From Mizugakiibacter sediminis (lineage in GTDB: Bacteria; Pseudomonadota; Gammaproteobacteria; Xanthomonadales; Rhodanobacteraceae), in the NCBI RefSeq assembly GCF_000953855.2, contig NZ_DF970159.1, positions 1 to 60,464 of the forward strand: a stretch of DNA of 60,464 nucleotides, written 5' to 3'. The stretch's first letter is position 1; each line of letters starts with the position of its first letter. Below are positions 52,958-60,464 of this stretch, one piece after another. Under the pieces are notes generated by a model. It was not told the DNA's origin, searched no databases, and worked only from the letters and a program-made list of their open reading frames with translations. The position numbers and the translations under genes were made by a program.

Positions 52958-53659
52958 TCAGGCCGCGGCCGCGCGCAGCGCGGCGACGGCGCGCGCCAGC
53001 GCTAATGCCTGCGCGGCGGGTTCGCGGTCCGGGGCGAAGTCCAGCACGCCGAGGCAGGGCGCGGGCAGCAGGCGGCGCAGGGTGTCGAGGTTGTCGTCCA
53101 GGCGCGCCATCGTCGGATCGACCACGTTGCCGATCCAGCCGAGCAGCCGGCAGCCGTCCGCGGCGATCGCCCGCGCGCTGAGCTGGGCGTGATTGAGGCA
53201 GCCGAGGCGCAGGCCGACCACCAGGATCACCGGCAGGCCGAGCCCGCTCGCCAGCGCCGAGGCGGGCAGCGTGTCGGACAGCGGCGCCAGCCAGCCGCCG
53301 ACGCCTTCGACCACCACCCGCTCGCGGCCGGCCGCCAGCGCCGCGTACGCGGCGCGCAGCGGCGGCAGCGTGACCTCGACGCCGGCCGCGCGCGCGGCGA
53401 GATGCGGCGACACCGCCTCGGCCAGCGCGACCGGATTGACCAGCGCGTAGGACGGCATCGGCGGCGCGCTGGCCGCCTGCAGCGCCAGCGCGTCGGCGTT
53501 GCGCAGGCCCTGCGGCGTCGCCTCGCAGCCGCTCGCCACCGGCTTCATGCCGACCGCGTCCACGCCGGCGCCGCGCAGCGCGTGCAGCAGCGCGCAGCTC
53601 GCGTAGGTTTTGCCGATGCCGGTGTCGGTGCCGGCGATGAACACGCCGCGCGCCGTCAT
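52958..53659 (-). CDS. bioD: dethiobiotin synthetase
   Basis: A 233-residue enzyme that closes the ureido ring of dethiobiotin with CO2 and ATP, the penultimate step of biotin synthesis. The P-loop is FIAGTDTGIGKTYASCALL, followed by the substrate-binding MKPVASGCEATP and the VEGVGGWLAPLSDTL stretch. Length is normal. The start codon overlaps the stop of a tiny upstream frame (ATGA). No other bio gene is in view. Confidence 0.94.
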   Translation of the reverse strand: MTARGVFIAGTDTGIGKTYASCALLHALRGAGVDAVGMKPVASGCEATPQGLRNADALALQAASAPPMPSYALVNPVALAEAVSPHLAARAAGVEVTLPPLRAAYAALAAGRERVVVEGVGGWLAPLSDTLPASALASGLGLPVILVVGLRLGCLNHAQLSARAIAADGCRLLGWIGNVVDPTMARLDDNLDTLRRLLPAPCLGVLDFAPDREPAAQALALARAVAALRAAAA

Positions 53660-53754
53660 GGGGCGTCGCCCGTGCGCGCGTCGGCCGCGGTGCGACGCGG
53701 CGGCGCGTCGCGGCGGCGCGGGTCGTTGGAGGCGTACGTGATGGCGTCGTGCAT
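53656..53754 (-). CDS. possible 32-residue leader protein of bioD
   Basis: A short minus-strand frame, MHDAITYASNDPRRRDAP at its start, rich in Arg and Ala later, whose TGA overlaps the bioD ATG (ATGA). A GAGGG lies eight bases upstream of its ATG, while bioD itself has no clear ribosome site, so translational coupling is plausible. It has no recognised homolog and could be an accidental frame. Confidence 0.35.
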   Translation of the reverse strand: MHDAITYASNDPRRRDAPPRRTAADARTGDAP

Positions 53755-53843
53755 GCGGAACCCTCGCCGGCCGGTCAGTATGCCAGCGCCCGCGCCCGCG
53801 GGCTTACAATGGCCGTCCCTCCTCCCCTGCCGCAGGTGCGCCG

Positions 53844-54332
53844 ATGTTCACCGCCGCCCCGATCCACGCCGCCAGCAAACCCGAGCTGTACGCCGAGCTG
53901 CTGCAGCAGGTGCGCGGCCTGCTGCACGGCGAACGCGACCTGATCGCCAACGCCGCCAACTTCGGCGCCCTGGTCTACGACGTGCTGCCGGACCTCAACT
54001 GGTGCGGCTTCTACTTCTTCGACGGCCGCGAACTGGTGGTCGGCCCGTTCCAGGGCAAGCCGGCGTGCGTGCGCATCGCGCTCGGCAAGGGCGTGTGCGG
54101 CACCGCCGCGGCGACGCGCGCGACGCAGGTGGTGCCCGACGTGCACGCCTTTCCCGGCCACATCGCCTGCGACGCCGCCTCGCGCTCGGAGATCGTGGTG
54201 CCGCTGGTCCGGGCGGACGGCAGCCTGCTGGGCGTGTGGGACGTGGACAGCCCCAGGCCGGCGCGCTTCGACGACGATGACCGCGCCGGCATGGAGGCGC
54301 TGTGCGCCGCGTTCATGGCGTCGCTGGGCTGA
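53844..54332 (+). CDS. msrC: GAF-domain free methionine-(R)-sulfoxide reductase
   Basis: A 162-residue protein. A single GAF domain carries the enzyme's catalytic cysteines in GPFQGKPACVRIALGKG and KGVCGTAAATRATQV, and the conserved NWCGFYFFDGRELVVGPF and SRSEIVVPLV blocks. It repairs free methionine sulfoxide using thioredoxin. A TACAAT at 53805-53810 may be its -10. Its stop is 19 bases before the next gene. Confidence 0.9.
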   Translation: MFTAAPIHAASKPELYAELLQQVRGLLHGERDLIANAANFGALVYDVLPDLNWCGFYFFDGRELVVGPFQGKPACVRIALGKGVCGTAAATRATQVVPDVHAFPGHIACDAASRSEIVVPLVRADGSLLGVWDVDSPRPARFDDDDRAGMEALCAAFMASLG

Positions 54333-54351
54333 GCGCGCGCCGGGTCGCGTC

Positions 54352-54747
54352 GTGAACGCGCCGGGCAAGATCCGCAACATCGGGCCGAAGTCGGCGGCCT
54401 GGCTGCGCCAGGTCGGTGTGCACACGCAGGCCGACCTCGAGCGCCTGGGCGCGGTGGAGACCTACCTGCGGGTCAAGCGCGCCGGCTTCCGCGCCAGCCT
54501 CAACCTGCTGTACGCGCTGGAAGGCGCGCTGGCCGGCTGCCACTGGGCGGAGCTGCCGGCGGAGCGCCGCGGCGAGCTGCTGCTGGCGGTGGACGCCGCC
54601 GAGGCGCTGCTGCCGGCGCGCGCGCGCGGGCGGCCGGCGGCGTCGGCGGAGCGTGCGCCCGACGGCGAGGCGAAGGCGGAGGACGCCGATGCCGGCGCCG
54701 AGCCCGCCGCCGATGCGGACGACGCCGCCGCCGCCATCGACGAGTGA
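54352..54747 (+). CDS. TfoX C-terminal domain protein
   Basis: A 131-residue protein from GTG at 54352. KIRNIGPKSAAWLRQVGVHT and GAVETYLRVKRAGFRASLNL, with LLYALEGALAGCHWAELP, match the helical C-terminal domain of TfoX/Sxy proteins; the N-terminal TfoX domain is absent. The last 45 residues are acidic and Ala-rich (ADAGAEPAADADDAAAA). TfoX promotes competence in some bacteria, but single-domain forms have no proven role. It is downstream of the sulfoxide reductase gene. Confidence 0.85.
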   Translation: MNAPGKIRNIGPKSAAWLRQVGVHTQADLERLGAVETYLRVKRAGFRASLNLLYALEGALAGCHWAELPAERRGELLLAVDAAEALLPARARGRPAASAERAPDGEAKAEDADAGAEPAADADDAAAAIDE

Positions 54748-54779
54748 CGTGCCCGCGGCCGCTTCCCGTCTCCCGCGCC

Positions 54780-55358
54780 CTACCGCACCACCGCGAACTC
54801 GCGCGCGTTGTCGTGCCAGCGCGGCGTGGCGCGGATCGTCGGCAGCACGTCCTCGACGTGCTCGACCAATTGCCACATGCCGGCGTGTTCGGGGTTCATG
54901 AAGCGCTCGTCGATCGCCGTGCGCAGGAACGCGTCCAGCGGCGCGTAGAAACCGCGCGTGTTCAGCAGCACGATCGGGTTGAAGTACAGGCCGAGGCGCT
55001 TCAGCGTGATCGCCTCGAACAGTTCCTCCAGCGTGCCGCAGCCGCCGGGCAGGGCGATCACCGCGTCGGAACCGGCCAGCAGCTTGTGCTTGCGTTCGCG
55101 CATGTCCTCGACCAGCTCGAGGCGGGTCAGCCCCGGGTGGCCCCATTCGAGGTCGGCCATGAAGCGCGGCAGGATGCCGATCACTTCGCCGCCGCGCGCC
55201 AGCGCGCCGTCGGCGACCGCGCCCATCGAACCGGCGGAGCCGCCGCCGTAGACCACCGTGCAGCCGGCTTCGGCCAGCAGTTCGCCCAGCCGGTAGGCGC
55301 TGGCGCGGTACTCGGCGTGGGCGTGCTGGCTGGAGGCGCAGTAGACGCAGATGCGCAT
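54780..55358 (-). CDS. LOG family (TIGR00730) nucleoside 5'-monophosphate phosphoribohydrolase
   Basis: A 192-residue protein with a Rossmann-like fold: MRICVYCASSQHAHAEYR, VYGGGSAGSMGAVADGAL, and the diagnostic ALPGGCGTLEELFEAIT (PGGxGTxxE). LOG proteins cleave the ribose-phosphate from cytokinin or purine nucleotides; many bacterial ones are mis-annotated as lysine decarboxylase. GAGGA precedes the ATG. The gene converges with the TfoX-domain gene. Confidence 0.9.
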   Translation of the reverse strand: MRICVYCASSQHAHAEYRASAYRLGELLAEAGCTVVYGGGSAGSMGAVADGALARGGEVIGILPRFMADLEWGHPGLTRLELVEDMRERKHKLLAGSDAVIALPGGCGTLEELFEAITLKRLGLYFNPIVLLNTRGFYAPLDAFLRTAIDERFMNPEHAGMWQLVEHVEDVLPTIRATPRWHDNAREFAVVR

Positions 55359-55426
55359 CGGGGCTTCCTCGCGAAAGCCCGAGTGTAAGGCGCGAGGCGG
55401 CGCCGCCTCCACCGCCGCAGGTGGCG

Positions 55427-55984
55427 TCACTGCAGGCCGCGGGGTGCGTCCAGCAGCAGCGCGTTGGGGAAGTCGCGCGCGGCGCGGGCGGGGTCGGCGC
55501 GGCCGAGCGCGTGCGCGGCCAGCGCGTCCAGGCCCTTCCACTCGCCGGACAGGCGGCGCAGCTCGACCAGCGCGCGCACCAGCCGCGCGAACGCCTCGGC
55601 GAGATGGCGGTACAGCGCCGCCATCGCGCTGCGCGGCTGTTCCGCCTCGGCGGCATAGGCGGCGCTGCCGAGTTCGAGGAAGTAGGTCAGGCTGACGCGG
55701 CGACGCGCGGCCTGCTCGGGGTAGAGGCCGGCGATCAGCAGGCAGCGGTCGCCGGTTTCGCGCAGCGCCTGCTCGCGCAGCGCGCCGCGGCGGCCGAGCG
55801 CGTCGAGGTAGTCCAGCGCCAGCGCGCGCGCGTTCAGGTCGGCGTCGCCGAGGTGCCGCATCAGCACGAATACGAGGTAGCTTTCCAGCTCCTCGTCCAG
55901 GCGCGCGTCGGCGCGCGCCTGCGCTTCGTGCACCAGCCCCTGCCACAGGGCGGTGGGGGTGTGGTCGTGCAGGATGGCGGTCAT
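55427..55984 (-). CDS. hypothetical alpha-helical protein
   Basis: A 185-residue protein with no signal peptide or membrane span. It is mostly helical (DEELESYLVFVLMRHLGDAD, LALDYLDALGRRGALREQA, AMAALYRHLAEAFARLVRAL) and contains the short motif GDRCLLIAGLYPEQAARRRV, which I recall from uncharacterised proteins of xanthomonads without a function. It lies between the LOG gene and the response regulator on the same strand. Confidence 0.7.
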   Translation of the reverse strand: MTAILHDHTPTALWQGLVHEAQARADARLDEELESYLVFVLMRHLGDADLNARALALDYLDALGRRGALREQALRETGDRCLLIAGLYPEQAARRRVSLTYFLELGSAAYAAEAEQPRSAMAALYRHLAEAFARLVRALVELRRLSGEWKGLDALAAHALGRADPARAARDFPNALLLDAPRGLQ

Positions 55985-56076
55985 GGCTGCCCTCCCAAGC
56001 CGGAACGCGGCCTTGCATTCCTTATATCGGCATTCGGCCGCGAAACAACAGGGGGTGCATCAAATTGTGCGCGGTT

Positions 56077-56748
56077 TCAGGCCTCGCGCGCCTCGAGCAG
56101 GCAGTAGCCCAGGCCGCGCACGGTGCGGATGCTGACCGCGTCGCCCAGCTTGGCGCGCAGGCGAGACATGTGCACTTCGATGGCGTTGACGGTGGTGTCT
56201 TCGTCCCAGCTGGTGATGGCCTGGATCAGGCGCTCCTTGCTGACCACGCGGCCGGTGTGCAGGGCGAGGCATTCCAGCACCGACCACTCGCGCTGGGTCA
56301 GCTCCAGCGGCACGCCGTGCACGCGCGCGCGGCGCCCGCCGAGGTCGAGCTGCAGCGGGCCGATGGCGAGTTGCGCGGTGGTGGCGGCGGCGGCGCGGCG
56401 GATCAGCGCGCGGCAGCGCGCGGCGAGCTCGGGCAGGGCGAACGGCTTGACCAGGTAGTCGTCGGCGCCGAGGTCGAGCGCGTTGACGCGGTCGGTCAGG
56501 CCGTCGCGCGCGGTGACCACCAGCAGCGGCAGCGTGGCGCCGCTGCGGCGCACCCGGCGCAGCAGGGCGAAGCCGTCCTCGCCGGGCAGGCCGAGGTCGA
56601 CGATGGCGAGGTCGAAGTGTTCGTCCGCCAGCGCGGCGTAGGCGTGCTCGGCCGACTCCACGCGGTCCACCGCGTAGCCTTCGGCGGAGAGGCCGCGACG
56701 CATCGCGTCGGCCACCGCCACATCGTCCTCGACCACCAGGATGCGCAT
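56077..56748 (-). CDS. OmpR/PhoB-family response regulator (orphan)
   Basis: A 223-residue two-domain regulator. The receiver has the acidic pair in MRILVVEDDVAVADAM, the phospho-acceptor Asp51 in DLAIVDLGLPGEDGF and Lys101 in DDYLVKPF. The C-terminal winged helix is seen in LTQREWSVLECLALHTGRVV and AIEVHMSRLRAKLG, with RGLGYCLLE at the end. No histidine kinase gene is beside it: rho is upstream and a hypothetical gene downstream. It resembles the QseB/PmrA group. Confidence 0.93.
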   Translation of the reverse strand: MRILVVEDDVAVADAMRRGLSAEGYAVDRVESAEHAYAALADEHFDLAIVDLGLPGEDGFALLRRVRRSGATLPLLVVTARDGLTDRVNALDLGADDYLVKPFALPELAARCRALIRRAAAATTAQLAIGPLQLDLGGRRARVHGVPLELTQREWSVLECLALHTGRVVSKERLIQAITSWDEDTTVNAIEVHMSRLRAKLGDAVSIRTVRGLGYCLLEAREA

Positions 56749-56826
56749 GCCCGCGACGCCGTCCGGAACCCGCATGCAGGCTAGGCGGGGCGGGTTTCGG
56801 CGGGCTTTCGCGGCGGGCGGCGACGA

Positions 56827-56850
56827 AAAAGCCGGCGCTGGCCGGCTTTT
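56827..56850. terminator. bidirectional intrinsic terminator between rho and the response regulator
   Basis: AAAAGCCGGC (56827-56836) and GCCGGCTTTT (56841-56850) form a 10-bp perfect stem around a GCTG loop, giving a U-tract on both strands. On the minus strand it follows the rho stop after about 50 bases. Confidence 0.85.
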
Positions 56851-56900
56851 CCGGGGCAGGGGCGAGGCGGCGGTGCGATGCCCTAAGGCATCGCGCGCGC

Positions 56901-58424
56901 TCAGCCGCGTTTCATCGAGTTGAAGAACTCCTCGTTGGTCTTGGTGTTCTTCATCTTGTCGAGCATGAACTCCATCGCCGCCAGCTCGTCCATCGGGTGC
57001 AGCAGCTTGCGCAGGATCCACACCTTCTGCAGCATGTCCGGCTCGATCAGCAGCTCCTCGCGGCGCGTGCCGGAGCGGTTGATGTCGATCGCCGGGTAGA
57101 CGCGCTTCTCGGTGATGCGGCGGTTCAGGTGCACCTCCATGTTGCCGGTGCCCTTGAATTCCTCGTAGATCACCTCGTCCATCTTCGAGCCGGTATCGAT
57201 CAGCGCGGTGGCGAGGATGGTCAGCGAGCCGCCCTCCTCGACGTTGCGCGCGGCGCCGAAGAAGCGCTTCGGGCGCTGCAGCGCGTTGGCGTCGACGCCG
57301 CCGGTCAGCACCTTGCCGGAGGACGGCACCACGGTGTTGTAGGCGCGGGCGAGGCGGGTGATCGAATCGAGCAGGATCACCACGTCGCGCTTGTGCTCGA
57401 CCAGACGCTTGGCGCGCTCGATCACCATCTCGGCGACCTGCACGTGGCGCACCGCGGGCTCGTCGAAGGTGGAGCTGACCACCTCGGCGCGCACGCTGCG
57501 CTGCATTTCCGTCACTTCCTCCGGGCGCTCGTCGATCAGCAGGATGATCAGGTGCGCTTCCGGGTGGTTGTGCACGATCGCCTGGGCGACGTTCTGCAGC
57601 ATCATCGTCTTGCCGGCTTTGGGCGGCGAGACGATCAGGCCGCGCTGGCCCTTGCCGACCGGCGCGATCATGTCGAGGATGCGGCCGGTGATGTCCTCGC
57701 TGGAGCCGTTGCCGCGCTCGAGGCGGAACGCCTTGCGCGGGAACAGCGGGGTGAGGTTCTCGAACAGGATCTTGTTCTTCGACGCCTCCGGCGGTTCGCC
57801 GTTGATGTCGTCGACCTTGAGCATCGCGAAGTAGCGCTCGCCGTCCTTGGGCGGGCGCACGCGGCCGGTGATGTAGTCGCCGGTGCGCAGGTTGAAGCGG
57901 CGGATCTGCGACGGCGAGACGTAGATGTCGTCGGGGCCGGCCAGGTAGGACTCGTCGGCCGAGCGCAGGAAGCCGAAGCCGTCCTGCAGGATCTCCAGCA
58001 CGCCCTCGCCCCAGATGCCGCCGCCGGTGCGGGCGTGCGCCTTCAGGATGTTGAAGATCACGTCCTGCTTGCGCGCGCGCGCCACGCCTTCCTGGATGCC
58101 CAGCGACTCAGCGAGATCGAGCAGCTCGATGGCGTTCTTGCGCTTGAGCTCGGTGAGGTTGATCAGGCGGTTGGGATCGCCGCCGTCGCCTTCCTCCTCG
58201 CCGTTGCCGTTCGGCATCTGCGGCTGCTGCGGGCGCGGGCCGCGGTCGTGGCGGCCGCGGCGGCGGTTGCGGCCCTCGCGCTCGCGGCGCGGCTGTTGCG
58301 GCTGCGCCTCGCCGCCCTCGCGCGGGGCGTCGTTGCCCTCGCCGGCGTCGGGTTTGCGGGCTTCGACGGGCGCGTCGAGCGGACGCGGAGCTTCGGCGTT
58401 GTCTTTGCTTTCGATATCGGACAC
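56901..58424 (-). CDS. rho: transcription termination factor Rho
   Basis: A 507-residue hexameric RNA helicase. Residues 1-90 are a low-complexity insertion rich in Arg, Gly, Gln and Glu ([16 protein letters not shown]), absent in Escherichia coli Rho. The core follows: [40 protein letters not shown], the Walker [35 protein letters not shown], and [14 protein letters not shown]. The start is taken as GTG at 58424 with GAGGT upstream, since no ATG is suitable. Such N-terminal extensions are common in high-GC bacteria and may add RNA binding. It is downstream of trxA on the same strand. Confidence 0.96.
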   Translation of the reverse strand: MSDIESKDNAEAPRPLDAPVEARKPDAGEGNDAPREGGEAQPQQPRREREGRNRRRGRHDRGPRPQQPQMPNGNGEEEGDGGDPNRLINLTELKRKNAIELLDLAESLGIQEGVARARKQDVIFNILKAHARTGGGIWGEGVLEILQDGFGFLRSADESYLAGPDDIYVSPSQIRRFNLRTGDYITGRVRPPKDGERYFAMLKVDDINGEPPEASKNKILFENLTPLFPRKAFRLERGNGSSEDITGRILDMIAPVGKGQRGLIVSPPKAGKTMMLQNVAQAIVHNHPEAHLIILLIDERPEEVTEMQRSVRAEVVSSTFDEPAVRHVQVAEMVIERAKRLVEHKRDVVILLDSITRLARAYNTVVPSSGKVLTGGVDANALQRPKRFFGAARNVEEGGSLTILATALIDTGSKMDEVIYEEFKGTGNMEVHLNRRITEKRVYPAIDINRSGTRREELLIEPDMLQKVWILRKLLHPMDELAAMEFMLDKMKNTKTNEEFFNSMKRG

Positions 58425-58567
58425 GGACGGACCTCGCGGGCGCCGTTGGAGTGGAAATCGGGAGGGGGAAGGTTTCGAGGCGGGCGGGCGCGGGCGATGC
58501 GCGCCGGCGGACGGGTTCAGCCTAGCATCGCGCGCCGCGCGGCGTCCAGCGCGGCGCGCGGCGCGAT

Positions 58568-58894
58568 TCAGACGACGCGGTCGAGCATCTGGGCGATCTG
58601 GCCCTTCGGCACGGCGCCGAGCTGCTGCGCCTCCACCTTGCCGCCCTTGAACACCATCAGGGTGGGGATCGAGCGCACGCTGTAGGCGATCGCCGTCTTC
58701 TGGTTCTGGTCGATGTCCAGCTTCACCACCTTGAGGCGGCCCTGGTAATCCCTGGCGATGTCCTCGAGCACCGGCGCGATGGCCTTGCACGGGCCGCACC
58801 AAGTGGCCCAGAAATCGACCAGGACGGGGGTTTCCGACTTCAACACCTGGGCGTCGAAGTCGCTGTCGCTGACGTGGGTGATCATCTCGCTCAC
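58568..58894 (-). CDS. trxA: thioredoxin
   Basis: A 108-residue cytoplasmic dithiol reductase. The active site is [20 protein letters not shown] (WCGPCK), with the cis-Pro in [12 protein letters not shown]. Length and fold are standard. It lies between rho, 143 bases downstream, and the divergent rhlB, the same neighbourhood seen in enterobacteria. Confidence 0.97.
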   Translation of the reverse strand: MSEMITHVSDSDFDAQVLKSETPVLVDFWATWCGPCKAIAPVLEDIARDYQGRLKVVKLDIDQNQKTAIAYSVRSIPTLMVFKGGKVEAQQLGAVPKGQIAQMLDRVV

Positions 58895-59102
58895 CGGGAA
58901 TCTCCGTTATGCGGGGAGGCGGCGCCAGGGCCGCCATGGAGCCGACACGCCCGGCATCGGCTAAACTCGACTGCCCGCAAGGAGCGGGCCAGACTGGAAA
59001 GCGGGGGGTTGCCGTTGCGGCACCCGACCATTCCAGCGCAACTCAGGGCGCGATTCAAGGGCGCCACCAGCGGCCTTATCCCGCCGCATCGTCATCCTTC
59101 CC

Positions 59103-60464
59103 ATGTCCCAGACCGTACTCACCGATACCTTCTTCGAACAATTCGAACTGCACCCGCTGCTGCAGCAAGGCCTCGCCGACTGCGGCTTCACCCGCTGCAC
59201 GCCGATCCAGGCGCTGACCCTGCCGGTGGCGCTGACCGGGCGCGACGTCGCCGGCCAGGCGCAGACCGGCACCGGCAAGACCTGCGCCTTCCTGGTCGCG
59301 CTGATGAACCGCCTGCTGACGCGCCCGGCCGCACCGGAGCGCCGCGACAGCGACCCGCGCGCGCTGGTGATCGCGCCGACCCGCGAACTGGCGATCCAGA
59401 TCGAGAAGGACGCGCGCGCCATCGGCCGCCATACCGGCCTGCGCTTCGCCCTGATCTATGGGGGCGTCGACTACGACAAACAACGCCAGCTGCTCAAGGA
59501 CGGCTGCGACGTCATCATCGCCACCCCGGGCCGGCTGCTCGACTACTACAAGCAACACGTGTTCGGTCTGAACGGCGTCGAGGTGATGGTGATCGACGAG
59601 GCCGACCGCATGTTCGATCTCGGCTTCATCAAGGACGTGCGCTTCATCTTCCGCCGCCTGCCGGCGCGCGAGCAGCGCCAGGTGCTGCTGTTCTCGGCGA
59701 CGCTGAGCTACCGCGTGCTGGAGCTCGCCTACGAGCACATGCACAACCCGGAGAAGCTGGTGGTGGAGACCGAGAACGTCACCGCCGACCGCGTGCGCCA
59801 GGTGGTGTACTTCCCGGCCAAGGAAGAGAAGATCCCGCTGCTGCTCAACCTGCTCGAGCGCAACGATCCGCACCGCAGCATCGTGTTCGTCAACACCAAG
59901 GCCGCCGCCGAGCGCGTCACCGAGCGCCTGCAGCGGCACGGCTTCCGCGTCGGCGCGCTGTCCGGCGACGTGCCGCAGAAGAAGCGGCAGAAGCTGCTGG
60001 AGCGCTTCCAGGGCGGCCAGATCGACATGATCGTCGCTACCGACGTCGCCGCGCGCGGCCTGCACATCCCCGACGTCAGCCACGTCTTCAACTACGACCT
60101 GCCGCAGGATCCGGAAGACTACGTGCACCGCATCGGCCGCACCGCGCGCCTCGGCGCCGAAGGCGACGCGATCAGCTTCGCCTGCGACCTGTACGCGATG
60201 GGCCTGCCCGACATCGAGGCCTACATCGGCCAGAAGATCCCGGTCGAGGTCGTCTCTCCCGATCTGCTGGCGATGCCGAAGCCGCGCGGCCGCTACGAGC
60301 CGCTGCCGGACGAGGACGAGGAAGGCGGCGCCGACGCCGCCGTCGCCGCGCCCATGGAAGCAGGCGCGCCGGCGGCGCCGCGCAAGCGCCGCCGGCGTCG
60401 CGGCGGACGCGGCGGTGCCGGCGAGGCTGCGGCCGCGCCGGCACCGGCCGCAGCGGCCGAGGTC
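59103..60464 (+). CDS. rhlB: ATP-dependent RNA helicase RhlB (3' end outside window)
   Basis: At least 454 residues; no stop before the window ends. The DEAD-box motifs are in order: [20 protein letters not shown] (Q motif), [15 protein letters not shown] (I), [11 protein letters not shown] (Ia), [24 protein letters not shown] (II), LFSATLS (III), [29 protein letters not shown] (V) and [12 protein letters not shown] (VI). The C-terminal tail turns acidic and then Arg/Gly-rich ([12 protein letters not shown]). RhlB unwinds RNA for the degradosome. It is divergent from trxA. Confidence 0.96.
   Translation, partial: MSQTVLTDTFFEQFELHPLLQQGLADCGFTRCTPIQALTLPVALTGRDVAGQAQTGTGKTCAFLVALMNRLLTRPAAPERRDSDPRALVIAPTRELAIQIEKDARAIGRHTGLRFALIYGGVDYDKQRQLLKDGCDVIIATPGRLLDYYKQHVFGLNGVEVMVIDEADRMFDLGFIKDVRFIFRRLPAREQRQVLLFSATLSYRVLELAYEHMHNPEKLVVETENVTADRVRQVVYFPAKEEKIPLLLNLLERNDPHRSIVFVNTKAAAERVTERLQRHGFRVGALSGDVPQKKRQKLLERFQGGQIDMIVATDVAARGLHIPDVSHVFNYDLPQDPEDYVHRIGRTARLGAEGDAISFACDLYAMGLPDIEAYIGQKIPVEVVSPDLLAMPKPRGRYEPLPDEDEEGGADAAVAAPMEAGAPAAPRKRRRRRGGRGGAGEAAAAPAPAAAAEV

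Noticed and set aside
58510-58567. GC-only hairpin between trxA and rho
   Set aside because: Low-complexity CG alternation pairs in several registers, so no specific structure is supported.

Overview
The window looks like chromosomal DNA of a high-GC gammaproteobacterium of the Lysobacterales (Xanthomonadales), in the Xanthomonas/Lysobacter/Luteimonas/Rhodanobacter range. This is inferred from the very high third-position GC, from the gene families (YcgL, a PutA without a ribbon-helix-helix domain, DUF2244 fused by overlap to the cox operon, plant-type GshA, rpsU-yqeY-dnaG, rho-trxA-rhlB) and from blocks that I recall as conserved in xanthomonads (dsbA-dsbA-cytochrome c4-engB; slt-epimerase-cca). 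No rRNA, tRNA, CRISPR array, transposase or prophage gene was found. The genes at both edges are cut: an ankyrin membrane protein at the left and rhlB at the right.

Layout. 1-8.9 kb: membrane-anchored ankyrin protein, YcgL, a FadL-type porin, a CGNR/ABATE regulator divergent from a Tat-exported arginase-fold protein plus a small monooxygenase-fold protein, and putA. 9.0-17.6 kb: an aa3 cytochrome c oxidase locus (DUF2244, coxB, ctaD, a 42-residue assembly protein, ctaG, ctaE), a DUF2909 protein on the other strand, then SURF1, a Sco-like protein, heme A synthase and heme O synthase. These genes together encode the oxidase core, its copper delivery and its heme A supply. 17.6-21.5 kb: an SBF-type transporter, glutathione peroxidase, an MFS transporter and an isochorismatase-fold protein whose catalytic Cys position is Ser. 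21.6-30.5 kb: dnaG-yqeY-rpsU with internal terminators, divergent tsaD, then folB, folK, folM, a MidA-type methyltransferase, a DUF218 protein and cca.

30.5-39.2 kb: a short repeat-rich spacer (hexamers on a 10-bp lattice next to two perfect palindromes), an NAD-dependent epimerase, a soluble lytic transglycosylase, a membrane GH17 enzyme and a large TonB-dependent receptor. 39.2-45.2 kb: a two-repeat secreted protein, an EEP-fold phosphatase/nuclease, two DsbA-type proteins, cytochrome c4, engB and gshA. 45.3-49.4 kb: the most accessory-looking part, a two-gene unit of a single-chain restriction-modification enzyme (PD-(D/E)XK nuclease, N6-adenine methylase, ISP-type specificity region) followed 13 bases later by a DUF3800 protein. 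It has lower GC and sits between housekeeping genes. I consider it the best candidate for a defence system. 49.5-60.5 kb: an M3 peptidase, a methyltransferase, bioD, free-methionine sulfoxide reductase, a TfoX C-terminal-domain protein, a LOG-type protein, an orphan OmpR-type regulator, rho, trxA and rhlB.

All functional names rest on reading motifs by eye; no database search was possible. Most long open frames antisense to real genes are GC-rich shadows and were left out.
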